The notes: generated by a model not told the origin, from the sequence alone. Numbered from the stretch's first letter, positions 27,974-36,779 are shown. The stretch is 64,000 nucleotides of DNA from Streptomyces sp. TG1A-60 (GCF_037201975.1 NZ_CP147520.1:4030001-4094000), one strand, 5' to 3'. Translations and numbers: made by a program.

Positions 27974-28021
27974 GGAGGAGTCGCCGGAACCGGGCTCCGG
28001 GGAGGCGCCGGAACCGGGCTC
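27974..28021 (-). repeat. 24-nt tandem repeat in DUF881 leader
   Basis: Two adjacent 24-nt units beginning GAGCCCGGTTCCGGCG on the minus strand, encoding EPGSGASP and EPGSGDSS in the frame of the TTG at 28045. Boundaries are approximate. Confidence 0.6.
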
Positions 28022-28187
28022 GGGGGAGTCGGCTGAATTGCTCAACGTACCCTTATCTCCTTAGGCGCCGCGGAAGCACTACGCTAACGGATGCCCGGGG
28101 GAGCATTCAGTGTCCCCTTGTACGCTGCCCCGGAGCCCGCCACAGTTCCCTGCGCGGCCACGCAGCGCATCGACAGGAGAGACCCTC

Positions 28188-28442
28188 GTGCCGAAGTCAC
28201 GTATCCGCAAGAAGGCCGACTACACACCGCCGCCGTCCAAGCAGGCCACGAATATCAAGCTGACCAACCGCAGCTGGGTGGCGCCCGTCATGCTGGCGAT
28301 GTTCCTCATCGGCCTGGCCTGGATCGTCGTCTTCTATGTGACGGACGGCTCGCTGCCGATCGACTCGCTCGGCAACTGGAACATCGTGGTCGGCTTCGGC
28401 TTCATCGCCGCGGGATTCGGCGTCTCGACCCAGTGGAAGTAG
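28188..28442 (+). CDS. crgA: cell division protein CrgA
   Basis: An 84-aa membrane protein of the CrgA family, a regulator of FtsZ ring and septal wall assembly in aerial hyphae. The sequence begins [16 protein letters not shown]. It has two transmembrane helices ([20 protein letters not shown] and [15 protein letters not shown]) joined by a short loop. GTG 28188 follows AGGAGAG at 8 nt. It is divergent from the DUF881/sortase cluster. Confidence 0.94.
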   Translation: MPKSRIRKKADYTPPPSKQATNIKLTNRSWVAPVMLAMFLIGLAWIVVFYVTDGSLPIDSLGNWNIVVGFGFIAAGFGVSTQWK

Positions 28443-28479
28443 TGGTCTCTGCGCGGTGGAAGTAGCTCTCCCCAGAGCT

Positions 28480-28690
28480 ATCCACCGAGTTATCCACAGG
28501 CGTTTTCCACAGTGGGGAAAAGAACGACGATCTGTGGATAACTCACTGGGTGTTGACACCGATATGACTGCCCTACCGGCATCCGCAAGCACGTTCGCCC
28601 TCACCTTGACCTGCGGAAACGCGGTCGAGCGACAGAGGGTACACCTGTTCCCGCACCCTATGCACAAGATCCGCCACGGTCTGTGGACAA
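28480..28690. promoter_or_regulatory. DnaA-box cluster downstream of crgA
   Basis: In a 302-nt gene-free gap: TTATCCACA at 28490-28498, its inverse TGTGGATAA at 28533-28541, TGTGGACAA at 28682-28690, and near-matches at 28480 and 28503. The first two match the DnaA box exactly and face each other. Confidence 0.6.
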
Positions 28691-28744
28691 CAGTGCTGTA
28701 TCGGTGCCGCCCGCGTGCCGGACCGGTAACGGCCCGGCATCGCC

Positions 28745-29638
28745 TCAGGTCAGCTGCGCGGTCCTGACCAGCGCCATGACCACCGCGGCCACCAGTACCA
28801 GGACACATACGCCGTACTGGATCAGCGCCCGCCGCTCACGCGGCGCGTGCACCATCGCGTAGCCGATCAGGACACCACCGACGAGACCGCCGACGTGGGC
28901 CTGCCAGGAGATGTTGAACATCGGGCTGAAGGTGAAGATCAGGTTGATCACCAGCAGGATGATCAGCGGGCGCATGTCGTAGTTGAGGCGGCGCATGAGG
29001 ACACCGGTCGCACCGAAAAGGCCGAAGATGGCGCCGGAAGCACCGAGCGACGGCTGGGTGGGCGCGGCGAGCAGGTAGGTGAGGGCGCTGCCTGCGAGGC
29101 CGGAGACGAAATACAGCGCCAGGTAGCGGGCTCGGCCGAGGGCCGCCTCCAGAGGGCCTCCGATCCACCACAGGCCGAGCATGTTGAACAGGATGTGCGT
29201 GACGCCGCCGTGCAGGAACATCGACGTCACGAGCCGGTACCACTGGCCTTCGGCGACGCCCTGGAGTTCATTGCCCAGTTCCGGGACCCATGCCCGCCCG
29301 ACGAGGAAGAGCCGGTCGGTGAAGCCGTCGCCCACGGCCATCTGTACCAGGAAGACCAGCAGATTCACGACGAGCAGGATCTTGGTGAGCAGCCGGGGGT
29401 CGGCGGTCACCGTGCCGCCCGCGAGGGTGCGTGGGGCGGAGGCGGAGGGCGCGTGGCCCGTGCCGGAGCCGCTGCGGACACATTCTGGGCACTGGAAGCC
29501 GACGGAGGCGCTCACCATGCACTCGGGGCAGATGGGGCGCTCGCAGCGGGTGCATCGGATGCCCGTCTCACGGTCCGGGTGCCGGTAGCAGGTGGGCAGG
29601 CTCTGCGCGTCCTGCGAGCTGCTCGGCACCTGGTCCAT
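28745..29638 (-). CDS. rhomboid family intramembrane serine protease
   Basis: A 297-aa membrane protease. Residues 15-60 hold a cysteine-rich zinc-binding segment (CYRHPDRETGIRCTRCERPI). Six to seven transmembrane helices follow, with the catalytic serine in GASGAIFGLFG, the catalytic histidine in WQAHVGGLVGG, and the HGGVTHILFNM motif. It cleaves membrane proteins within the bilayer; the substrate is unknown. ATG 29638 is preceded by GGAGGAGGGG. It lies downstream of the cyclophilin gene but behind a strong terminator. Confidence 0.93.
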   Translation of the reverse strand: MDQVPSSSQDAQSLPTCYRHPDRETGIRCTRCERPICPECMVSASVGFQCPECVRSGSGTGHAPSASAPRTLAGGTVTADPRLLTKILLVVNLLVFLVQMAVGDGFTDRLFLVGRAWVPELGNELQGVAEGQWYRLVTSMFLHGGVTHILFNMLGLWWIGGPLEAALGRARYLALYFVSGLAGSALTYLLAAPTQPSLGASGAIFGLFGATGVLMRRLNYDMRPLIILLVINLIFTFSPMFNISWQAHVGGLVGGVLIGYAMVHAPRERRALIQYGVCVLVLVAAVVMALVRTAQLT

Positions 29639-29671
29639 TGGTCCCCTCCTCCGCCTCGTGTGTGGAACGCG

Positions 29672-29705
29672 TCGCCCCGCTCATCCTTACGGATGAGCGG
29701 GGCGA
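29672..29705 (-). terminator. terminator after cyclophilin gene
   Basis: A perfect 15-bp stem, TCGCCCCGCTCATCC with its complement and a TTAC loop, 90 nt past the cyclophilin stop. Confidence 0.8.
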
Positions 29706-29795
29706 TTGGTTCCCTTCGGGACCTTGTGAACCTTTCGGATCCGGTCCTGACGGTGAACCCGGCATGCTCGGCCCTGACAGTGAACCCGGGTGGGG

Positions 29796-30329
29796 TCAGC
29801 CCTGGCGGGTCTCGACGACGACCGACTCGATGACGACGTCGTTGACCGGGCGGTCGGTGCGCGGGTTGGTCTGGGCGCCGGCGATGGCGTCCACGATCTT
29901 CTGGCTGGCCGCGTCGACGACCTCACCGAAGATGGTGTGCTTGCGGTTCAGCCATGCCGTCGGCGAGACGGTGATGAAGAACTGCGAGCCGTTGGTGCCC
30001 GGGCCGGCGTTGGCCATGGCCAACAGGTAGGGCTTGTCGAAGGCGAGGTCCGGGTGGAACTCGTCCTCGAACTGGTAGCCGGGGCCACCGGTGCCGTTGC
30101 CCAGCGGGTCACCGCCCTGGATCATGAATCCGCTGATGACCCGGTGGAAGACCGTGCCGTCGTAGAGCTTGTCCGTGGACTTCTGGCCGGTGGCCGGGTG
30201 GGTCCACTCACGCTCGCCCTGGGCGAGCTCGACGAAGTTACGGACCGTCTTGGGCGCGTGGTTCGGCAGCAGCCTCACCTCGATGTCGCCGTGGTTGGTC
30301 TTCAGGGTGGCGTACAGCTGCTCTGCCAC
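29796..30329 (-). CDS. ppiA: cyclophilin-type peptidylprolyl isomerase
   Basis: A 177-aa cytoplasmic cyclophilin catalysing cis-trans isomerisation of prolyl bonds. Family motifs are YDGTVFHRVISGFMIQGGDP (catalytic Arg and Phe), FEDEFHPDLAFDKPYLLAMA, GTNGSQFFIT and LNRKHTIFGEV. There is no signal peptide. GTG 30329 is chosen by homology of the N-terminus (AEQLYATLKTNHGDIEVRL) and the upstream GGAAGG; the frame is open another 57 codons upstream without family similarity. Confidence 0.93.
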   Translation of the reverse strand: MAEQLYATLKTNHGDIEVRLLPNHAPKTVRNFVELAQGEREWTHPATGQKSTDKLYDGTVFHRVISGFMIQGGDPLGNGTGGPGYQFEDEFHPDLAFDKPYLLAMANAGPGTNGSQFFITVSPTAWLNRKHTIFGEVVDAASQKIVDAIAGAQTNPRTDRPVNDVVIESVVVETRQG

Positions 30330-30689
30330 GATCTGCCTTCCGTTGTCCTCTGTGACTCTCCCGATCCTCGCACGGACCACGCCGTCCGTCCCCCGACGCC
30401 CTCGCTCTTGCACGGCGGGTGCGCGGAAAACCGGACGAGTACCCCTGGTACCGACGCGCTTCGCGGCGATCCGTGGCATTGTCGGCACTGTCATGGACAA
30501 GTTCCCGTTGTCCCTTATTCATCCTCTATTGCACAGGACCGGTCCGTGAGCGGCTCCTGCTCGATGTCCACCGGAGCCGGTGCCATGACCCGGATGCCCG
30601 CCCGCACATGCCCCGGAGCGCTCCGGGAGGCATGATCCCCAAAAGGGTGGAAAGTCGAATTACCGTACGCCACCGAGGAGGAGGATCCC
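30330..30689. other. gene-free divergent region
   Basis: 360 nt between the divergent cyclophilin and DUF5324 genes, expected to hold both promoters. No convincing frame, repeat or hairpin is seen. Confidence 0.4.
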
Positions 30690-31391
30690 GTGACCCGCAT
30701 CGACAGCGTGCGCGCCGCGACCGGCTCGGCAAAGGACAGCGTGCTGCACGCCGCGGAAGTGGTGGCGCCCTACGCCGACACGGCCAAGGACAAGGCCTCA
30801 CACTACGCGCAAGAGGCACGCGTACGACTCGCGCCGAAGGTGTCGCAGGCCGCGGAACAGGCACGCGTCCAGTACGGCGCCCATGTCGTCCCGCGTCTGG
30901 AGCAGGCCCGCACGCATGTGCCGCCGAAGGTCGACCACGCGGCCCACGAAGCCGCAGTCCGCACCCGTAAGGCGGCCCGCCAGGCCGCCGACTACTCCCG
31001 TCCGCGCCTCGAACAGGCCGTGTCCGCCGCCGGCCCCGTCCGCGGGGAGGCCACCGCCCGCAGCATCGCGGCGCTGGCCGCACTGCGCGGGCAGGTCTCG
31101 CCCCAGCAGATCCAGAAGCTGGTCCGCAGGCAGCAGCGCCGTGCGAGGCTCGGCCGCGCCTTCAAGGGCATGGCCGTACTGGGTGTCCTGGCAGGCGGCG
31201 CCTTCGCCGCCTGGAAGTGGTGGGACGCGCAGGCCAACCCTGACTGGCTGGTCGAACCCCCCGCCGCCACCGAGGTCTCCGACCCTGGTCGCCTGTCGTC
31301 CGTCGACGGCAGCGACCAGGCCGCCCTGGACCCCGAGGTCCAGGCCAAGCAGGCCGAGGAGGAGGCCGCCGACCGCGACAACCAACGCTGA
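30690..31391 (+). CDS. DUF5324 family protein
   Basis: A 233-aa protein with a long amphipathic, Ala/Gln/Arg-rich helical N-terminal part containing repeated AAEQAR- and HEAAVRTRKAAR-like segments. One transmembrane helix follows (MAVLGVLAGGAFAAWKWW, near 170-187), then an acidic C-terminus. GTG 30690 has GAGGAGGAGG just upstream. The family is typical of streptomycetes; the function is unknown. It is probably monocistronic, since a terminator overlapping a parS site follows. Confidence 0.85.
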   Translation: MTRIDSVRAATGSAKDSVLHAAEVVAPYADTAKDKASHYAQEARVRLAPKVSQAAEQARVQYGAHVVPRLEQARTHVPPKVDHAAHEAAVRTRKAARQAADYSRPRLEQAVSAAGPVRGEATARSIAALAALRGQVSPQQIQKLVRRQQRRARLGRAFKGMAVLGVLAGGAFAAWKWWDAQANPDWLVEPPAATEVSDPGRLSSVDGSDQAALDPEVQAKQAEEEAADRDNQR

Positions 31392-31489
31392 CAGTCGGCA
31401 GCTACGTACCTTCCGTGATCAGCCTTGACTTGAGGGGTGTTCCTGCCGAGGCGCGCCTGCCCGAGGGTGGGTTCGCCGGGACAGCTTTT

Positions 31490-31541
31490 AACAGCCCTGT
31501 GGGGCAGAAGACTTGAAGGTCTTCGGCCCCACAGGGCTGTT
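31490..31541 (+). terminator. terminator after DUF5324
   Basis: Arms AACAGCCCTGTGGGGC and its complement enclose a second small stem (GAAGAC/GTCTTC). The last bases overlap the parS site at 31539. Confidence 0.75.
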
Positions 31542-31552
31542 TCACGTGAAAC
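31539..31552. other. parS: parS centromere site
   Basis: Perfect GTTTCACGTGAAAC at the edge of a terminator in the 455-nt gene-free stretch 31392-31846. Confidence 0.93.
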
Positions 31553-31801
31553 GTCCGCCTTCCAGAGCTACGAAAAAAGCGCATCCGGAATGCGTTGGCC
31601 CGATTACGGAGGGCGATACCCACAACCCGTCACGTACCCCTGTGACCCAGACCACTGATTTCGCATATGCGCACGTCGACACGTGCCACCGCCCGCCCTC
31701 CCGTTCCAGCACCCCTCTCCTCCGGGAGTGCACAGATAGCGATCGCGATGAGCCGCATCCGAAACACCACCGAACACCCGGGCGCCGACACGCAAGAAAG
31801 A

Positions 31802-31837
31802 GACCGGGCCGGATGTCCTACGACATCCGGCCCGGTC
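31802..31837 (-). terminator. terminator of tRNA-Ala
   Basis: A perfect 16-bp stem GACCGGGCCGGATGTC with a CTAC loop, 9 nt past the tRNA-Ala 3' end on the minus strand. Confidence 0.8.
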
Positions 31838-31846
31838 AATCCGCTG

Positions 31847-31919
31847 TGGAGCCTAGGGGAGTCGAACCCCTGACATCTGCCATGCAAAGACAGCGCTCTA
31901 CCAACTGAGCTAAGGCCCC
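31847..31919 (-). tRNA. tRNA-Ala (anticodon TGC)
   Basis: The minus strand gives acceptor GGGGCCT/AGGCTCC, D arm AGCTCAGTTGGTAGAGC, anticodon stem CTGTC/GGCAG with loop TTTGCAT (anticodon TGC), and T arm CAGGGGTTCGACTCCCCT. It is 73 nt and CCA is not encoded. Confidence 0.96.
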
Positions 31920-32100
31920 GGAAGGGAAGCATCCACCCGGACAACCGACCACCGGAGGGCTTCGCAGACCAGAGTACCGGGTCACCGCCCGGATCTCGCA
32001 AGAAGATGGGGGGTCCCCGTGAACGACCACTCTCCGTAGGATGCTCGTCGTGGTTCGCTACAGCGAACCACGGTATTTGGGGAAGCGATGGGGAGACGCA

Positions 32101-32648
32101 ATGGACGCCGCACAGCAGGAAGCGACCGCAAGAGCCCGGGAGCTGCAGCGGAACTGGTACGGAGAGCCACTGGGGGCGCTCTTCCGTAGGCTCATCGAGG
32201 ACCTGGGTCTCAACCAGGCCCGCTTGGCGGGAGTGCTGGGCCTGTCCGCACCGATGCTGTCGCAGCTGATGAGCGGTCAGCGTGCCAAGATCGGCAATCC
32301 GGCGGTGGTACAGCGAGTGCAGTTGCTGCAGGATCTGGCGGGTCAGGTCGCGGACGGCAGCGTGAGCGCCGCCGAGGCGACCGAGCGCATGGACGAGATC
32401 AAGAAGTCACAGGGGGATCGGTGCTCAGCAACACCTCACAGTCGACGACGAGTTCGGGGGCGCCCACAGTCAAGCGGGTCGTCCGTGAGATCCAGTCGCT
32501 GCTGCGCTCGGTGTCGGCTGCGGGCGACATCATCGAGGCGGCGGACACCCTCGCCCCGACCCACCCGGAACTGGCAGAGTTTCTCCGGGTGTACGGCGCG
32601 GGCCGCACCTCGGACGCGGTGGCGCACTACCAGTCCCACCAGAACTGA
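32101..32648 (+). pseudogene. helix-turn-helix DNA-binding protein, frame broken by one base
   Basis: Frame 1 from ATG 32101 (RBS GGGGAG) gives an N-terminal HTH domain (ALFRRLIEDLGLNQARLAGVLGLSAPMLSQLMSGQ) and a coupling helix to KKSQG at 32415. It then runs into arginine-rich nonsense ending at 32721. The continuation, SNTSQSTTSSGAPTVKRVVR to SDAVAHYQSHQN, lies in another frame and ends at 32648. Adding one G to the five-G run at 32412-32416 restores a single protein of about 182 aa, the length I recall for streptomycete orthologs. It may be a real mutation or a sequence error. A separate gene from GTG 32421 is possible but less likely. Confidence 0.75.
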
Positions 32649-32706
32649 GCTCAAGGCCCGGTCCCCGGAAGGGGGTTCGGCGACCGGGCTGAGGCGGACA
32701 CGGGGG

Positions 32707-32730
32707 ACGAGGGGCTCGTGAGCCCCTCGT
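32707..32730 (+). terminator. terminator after HTH gene
   Basis: Ten-bp stem ACGAGGGGCT/AGCCCCTCGT with a CGTG loop, 59 nt past the HTH gene end. Confidence 0.55.
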
Positions 32731-32925
32731 GAGTCACGGAGACGTGGACGTAGGCTCCAGAAGAGCCGAGAAGAACAGCGGAACAGAGGCAGGGAGACAA
32801 GAGCGAAAGCAAGTTCCGAGGGGAGCCGGGCAAGTGCAGGCCGGCTCCGGGGAGGGCGGCGCGAGCACCGTGCCCTCCGCCGACGGGCAGCCAGGGGGGA
32901 GCCGAAGGGGGAACGACGCACAGCC

Positions 32926-34845
32926 ATGGGTGAGGTCTTCGCCGGCCGGTACGAACTGGTCGACCCGATCGGGCGCGGGGGAGTCGGCGCGGTCTGGCGC
33001 ACCTGGGACCACCGCCGCCGCCGCTATGTGGCCGCCAAGGTCCTGCAACAGCGTGACGCGCACGCCCTGCTGCGCTTCGTCCGCGAGCAGGCCGTGCGGA
33101 TCGACCATCCCCATGTGCTCGCACCCGCCAGCTGGGCCGCCGACGACGACAAGGTCCTGTTCACCATGGACCTGGTCGCCGGAGGCTCCCTGGTCAATCT
33201 CGTCAACGACTACGGTCCTCTCCCGCCCGCCTACGTCTGCGGTCTGCTCGACCAATTGCTGTCCGGCCTCGCCGCCGTGCACGCGGAAGGCGTCATCCAC
33301 CGTGACATCAAGCCGGCCAACGTACTGCTGGAGGCCACCGGCACGGCCCCGCCCCGCCTGCGTCTGTCCGACTTCGGTATCGCCATGCGCCTGGGCGAAC
33401 CCCGGCTGACCGAGACCAACTACGTGGTGGGAACCCCGGGTTACTTCGCACCCGAGCAGATGCTGGGCGCCGACCCCGACTTCCCGGCCGACCTCTTCGC
33501 GGTGGGCCTCGTCGCCCTGTACCTGTTGGAGGGCGCCAAACCCGACGCCAAGGCCCTCATCGAGCACTTCGCCGCCCATGGCACACCGAAGGCCCCGCAA
33601 GGCATCCCCGATCCTGTGTGGCAGGTCATCGCCACGCTGCTCCAGCCGGACCCCGACTCCCGCTTCCGCACCGCCACAGGCGCCCGCAAGGCCCTCGCCG
33701 CGGCCACCGAACTCCTTCCCGAGCCAGGACCCGACGACGAGTTGGTGGAGGTCTTCGACCAACTCGGCCCGCTTCCCATGGGGTTCGGCTCCGAAGGTCC
33801 GCTGCACAGGGCGTCCGGGCTGGACAAGACCGGCACGAGCACAGGCGGCACGTCCTCGCCGACACCCGGCACGGGTACGGACACTCCTTCCAGCTCGCCC
33901 GGTGGGCCCACTCCTTTGCCCCCTTCGGTTCCGGCCGCTCCGGCGGCTCCCGCTTCATCGCCCTCCGCCGCCTCACCGCCCGCTTCATTCTGGCCCTCGT
34001 CCTCTTCCTCGCCTTCGGTCTCGCGGCCGGTCGTGGGAGGCGCCCCATCGTCCGGCACGGACGTGACACCACCGCCGCCCCACCATCCGCCGTCATACAG
34101 CCCGCCGCCCCTGGGCCCGGCGTCGCAGCACGGCGCAGGTACAGCGCTGCCCACACCGCCCACGGGCTCCGTGGCTCCGCCCCCGTACACGGGCTCCATA
34201 TCGCCACCGCCCATGCCCACCAACGCACCGCCACAGACCGGCTCTTCCGTCTCTGGACCGGGCGGCGACCCAGCCACCGGTGCCGGCACCCGGCAGTGGC
34301 CCCAAGAACCCGGCTCCCTGTCTTCGACGTCCTCGGCGCCCAGCGTCCACGTAGCGCCCGAGCCTCCCCCGGCCGCCGTACCACCACGGCCGGAAGGCAC
34401 CCCCGTAGAGCCGCGGCCGTCCACGATGTCGGACACCGGCAGCTTTCATCTGCCGCCACCCCACGTACCCGCCGCCCACGCACCGTCGCGGCAGGCCGAG
34501 CAGCCGCACACCGCCGGTCTCGGCCACCCACCGCGTCAGCCCGAGCAGCAGGCCGCTCATCCCGCCACGCCACCTGTCCAAGCCGCACCAGCTCCACGTC
34601 CCGAGCCCGCGCATGTGCCCTCCTCCCAGCAACACCCGCCGCTGGGCCTCTCTCAGGCCGCGGCGATGCAGCAGCACGCGTACGCCTCTACTGGTTCATA
34701 CACCGCTCGGCCCTCGCAGGTTCCACGTCGATCGAGGGCGCTTCCACGGCGCCGTCCCGGCCCGCCTGCCAAGGTGGTCGTTCCGGTCCTGCTGCTCGCG
34801 CTGGTCTGCTTCGCGGTGGGGTTCTGGGCGCTGGGTCAGCTCTGA
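32926..34845 (+). CDS. membrane Ser/Thr protein kinase with Pro/Ser-rich linker
   Basis: A 639-aa kinase. The catalytic domain (about 8-265) shows GRGGVGAVW (glycine loop), the VAAKVL lysine, HRDIKPANVLL, SDFGIAMRLGE and PGYFAPEQMLG. About 320 residues of Pro/Ser/Thr/Gln-rich linker follow, then a C-terminal transmembrane segment (VVVPVLLLALVCFAVGFWAL) with almost nothing outside. So, unlike PknB, it has no sensor domain. It lies downstream of the HTH gene in the same direction; functional linkage is inferred from position only. Confidence 0.9.
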   Translation: MGEVFAGRYELVDPIGRGGVGAVWRTWDHRRRRYVAAKVLQQRDAHALLRFVREQAVRIDHPHVLAPASWAADDDKVLFTMDLVAGGSLVNLVNDYGPLPPAYVCGLLDQLLSGLAAVHAEGVIHRDIKPANVLLEATGTAPPRLRLSDFGIAMRLGEPRLTETNYVVGTPGYFAPEQMLGADPDFPADLFAVGLVALYLLEGAKPDAKALIEHFAAHGTPKAPQGIPDPVWQVIATLLQPDPDSRFRTATGARKALAAATELLPEPGPDDELVEVFDQLGPLPMGFGSEGPLHRASGLDKTGTSTGGTSSPTPGTGTDTPSSSPGGPTPLPPSVPAAPAAPASSPSAASPPASFWPSSSSSPSVSRPVVGGAPSSGTDVTPPPPHHPPSYSPPPLGPASQHGAGTALPTPPTGSVAPPPYTGSISPPPMPTNAPPQTGSSVSGPGGDPATGAGTRQWPQEPGSLSSTSSAPSVHVAPEPPPAAVPPRPEGTPVEPRPSTMSDTGSFHLPPPHVPAAHAPSRQAEQPHTAGLGHPPRQPEQQAAHPATPPVQAAPAPRPEPAHVPSSQQHPPLGLSQAAAMQQHAYASTGSYTARPSQVPRRSRALPRRRPGPPAKVVVPVLLLALVCFAVGFWALGQL

Positions 34846-35006
34846 CCCGTCTCGACACCCGACTGCCGGCTCCGCCCTGCCGCCGAGTCCTGCCGCCGGT
34901 TCGCCCTCGGCCACCCACGCGGCCCGCGTCCAGCAAGAACACATCTCACCGGCTCAGCCGCTGCCTGCCCCGACCTCGGCGTCTCCTTACCACCCCCGGA
35001 CAGCCC

Positions 35007-36500
35007 CTACCGCCCCCGGGGAGCCCCGTGCCGCCCTCGTGGAGCGGTGCCCACCCGCAGTTGCTCCGGCTCGCCGCCTGCGTAGGCACGCCTGCGCGCC
35101 ACGAGCGTCCACAGCACGAGGCCAAGGACCAGCAGGCTCCCCGTACCGATCCCGCCCGCCGCGACGACCGTCATGGCCAGACGCTGGTCGCCGGAGCCCG
35201 AGGAGCCCTCGCCACCGCCGGAAGCGTCCGCTCCCCCTCCACCGCCGCGGCTGTCCCCCGCACCGTCCAGCGTGTCCCCCGTCGCCCCGCTCTCCGCAAC
35301 CTCCTGGTCGTCCTCGGTGACCTCGAGGACCCCGCGTGGCTCGGCGATGCCGAGATACCCTGGGCCTGCCTCGGCCTCCCCCTCCACCCGCAGCCGCAAA
35401 GTCAGCCCCAGAGATTGGTCACCGAACCGGTCGGCGACCGAGGTCCCGAGGTGCACCGCCAGGTAGTACCAGCCGGCGAACCTCATCCCGCTCACTTCGT
35501 CGTCGAGGGAGAAACGGTTCTCGTACGCGACCGGCGGGAGCGGGTCCAGGACGGCGGAGCGCTGTTCGCCGCCGTAGTTGGCGGTCTTGTCGTCCACGAA
35601 GCCGCGCACGGGGTTGTAGAGCGACACGACGAACGCGTTCCCCACATACCCGGCATCGCCACCGGTCGTGCTCCCCAGCTCGGCGGTGGCGTGGAGCTGT
35701 TGCCCCCAGCCGACGGGCACCTTGTAGAAGAGTGTCTCCCCGGCCCTGATCCCGGACTCGTCCTGCCAAACCCCCTGCGCCACGGGGCTCGCCGTGGCGA
35801 AGCCGCTCCCGCCACGACGACGCTCGGGGGCGCCCGACATGGCTTCGGGCGACGCGGAGTTCCAGCTCTCGGGGGCATGCGTCGAGCCCCCCTTCTTCAC
35901 GGCGGGCTCCGACACGAAGCCGAGCTCCACCCCCCACTGCTGCGACGAGCCTTCCGAGGCTGAGCCCGACACCGAACCAGAAGCCGCCCCCGTACCGCCA
36001 CCGGCCCCGGAACCCACGCGTTCGACGACGACGTAGTACACCCCGGCCCCCTGGCACATGTACTCGTCACTGCCGATCTCACGCGAGGCCCAAGCGGCGA
36101 CGGGGTGCGCGCTGCGGGTCGGGCCGAAACGTGCGGTCTCGCGGGAGCAGCGGTGCGCGTCGGCGTCCTGCAGGGACACCCTGACGCCGTCCGCGGAGCC
36201 GACCGTCGATCCGGCCGCGGGCACGGCCGTGGCCGAGACGTACGCGTTGGAGACGGCGTCGAGATCGAGGCGGTAGTAGAGCTTGCCGCCCGGGCCGATG
36301 GAGCTCCGGTAGGTCTTGCCGGCCGCCAGCCGCGCGGCCCCCGTGCTACTCGTCGCGCCATCGACCGTCTGCGCGTCCTCGGCGTAGGAGAACGGCGTAG
36401 GAGCGTCGGTCGCCGCAGCGGGTCCGGGCAGCGCCGTCGTCACACACACAGCCGCTCCCACGAGTGCCGCAGCTCGCCACCGGACCGTGCGCCGCCCCAT
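35007..36500 (-). CDS. secreted, C-terminally membrane-anchored protein of unknown function
   Basis: A 497-aa protein. It has an N-terminal signal peptide (MGRRTVRWRAAALVGAAVCV ... PGPAAA), two beta-rich extracellular segments with the pattern GKTYRSSIGPGGKLYYRLDL and RAGETLFYKVPVGWGQQLH (pre-peptidase-domain-like), an acidic/Gly/Ser linker, and a C-terminal transmembrane helix (MTVVAAGGIGTGSLLVLGLV) with a basic tail. ATG 36500 is chosen because GAGGGG precedes it and the signal peptide starts there; the open frame extends further upstream without merit. I recognise no enzymatic motif. It is convergent with the kinase gene, 161 nt apart. Confidence 0.75.
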   Translation of the reverse strand: MGRRTVRWRAAALVGAAVCVTTALPGPAAATDAPTPFSYAEDAQTVDGATSSTGAARLAAGKTYRSSIGPGGKLYYRLDLDAVSNAYVSATAVPAAGSTVGSADGVRVSLQDADAHRCSRETARFGPTRSAHPVAAWASREIGSDEYMCQGAGVYYVVVERVGSGAGGGTGAASGSVSGSASEGSSQQWGVELGFVSEPAVKKGGSTHAPESWNSASPEAMSGAPERRRGGSGFATASPVAQGVWQDESGIRAGETLFYKVPVGWGQQLHATAELGSTTGGDAGYVGNAFVVSLYNPVRGFVDDKTANYGGEQRSAVLDPLPPVAYENRFSLDDEVSGMRFAGWYYLAVHLGTSVADRFGDQSLGLTLRLRVEGEAEAGPGYLGIAEPRGVLEVTEDDQEVAESGATGDTLDGAGDSRGGGGGADASGGGEGSSGSGDQRLAMTVVAAGGIGTGSLLVLGLVLWTLVARRRAYAGGEPEQLRVGTAPRGRHGAPRGR

Positions 36501-36729
36501 CACGCGCCACCCCTCGTCATAGCCCCGAAGCCGCGGCTCCCGCCACTCCGTACGGCCCCATCCTGCCGGGCTGTACGCGCCGATGCCCGTCTTCCTGGGG
36601 ACGAGCGGCCGAAAACAGCCGCTACGTAGACCAACCTTCCGTTGTCGCACGCGCGTCGTTCGCCAAGGCGAAGGCAAGACCTACGGAAAGGGCCCGAATG
36701 TTTGGGGCGGGGTGCCCGAGCGACACAAA

Positions 36730-36755
36730 ACCCCGGCCACGAGTGCGGCCGGGGT
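36730..36755 (-). terminator. terminator after DLW-39 gene
   Basis: Stem ACCCCGGCC/GGCCGGGGT with an 8-nt loop. It is followed on the minus strand by TTTT, 25 nt after the DLW-39 stop. Confidence 0.75.
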
Positions 36756-36779
36756 CTGCTCTGAGACTGATGTCGATGT

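Noticed and set aside
29745..29790. Short direct repeat containing TGAACCCGG near the cyclophilin stop
   Set aside because: Two imperfect copies only, no spacer regularity; not CRISPR-like and no function suggested.
32421..32648. 75-aa gene starting at GTG 32421 as an independent coding sequence
   Set aside because: It reads as the C-terminal domain of the HTH protein; the one-base frameshift explanation accounts for both halves.
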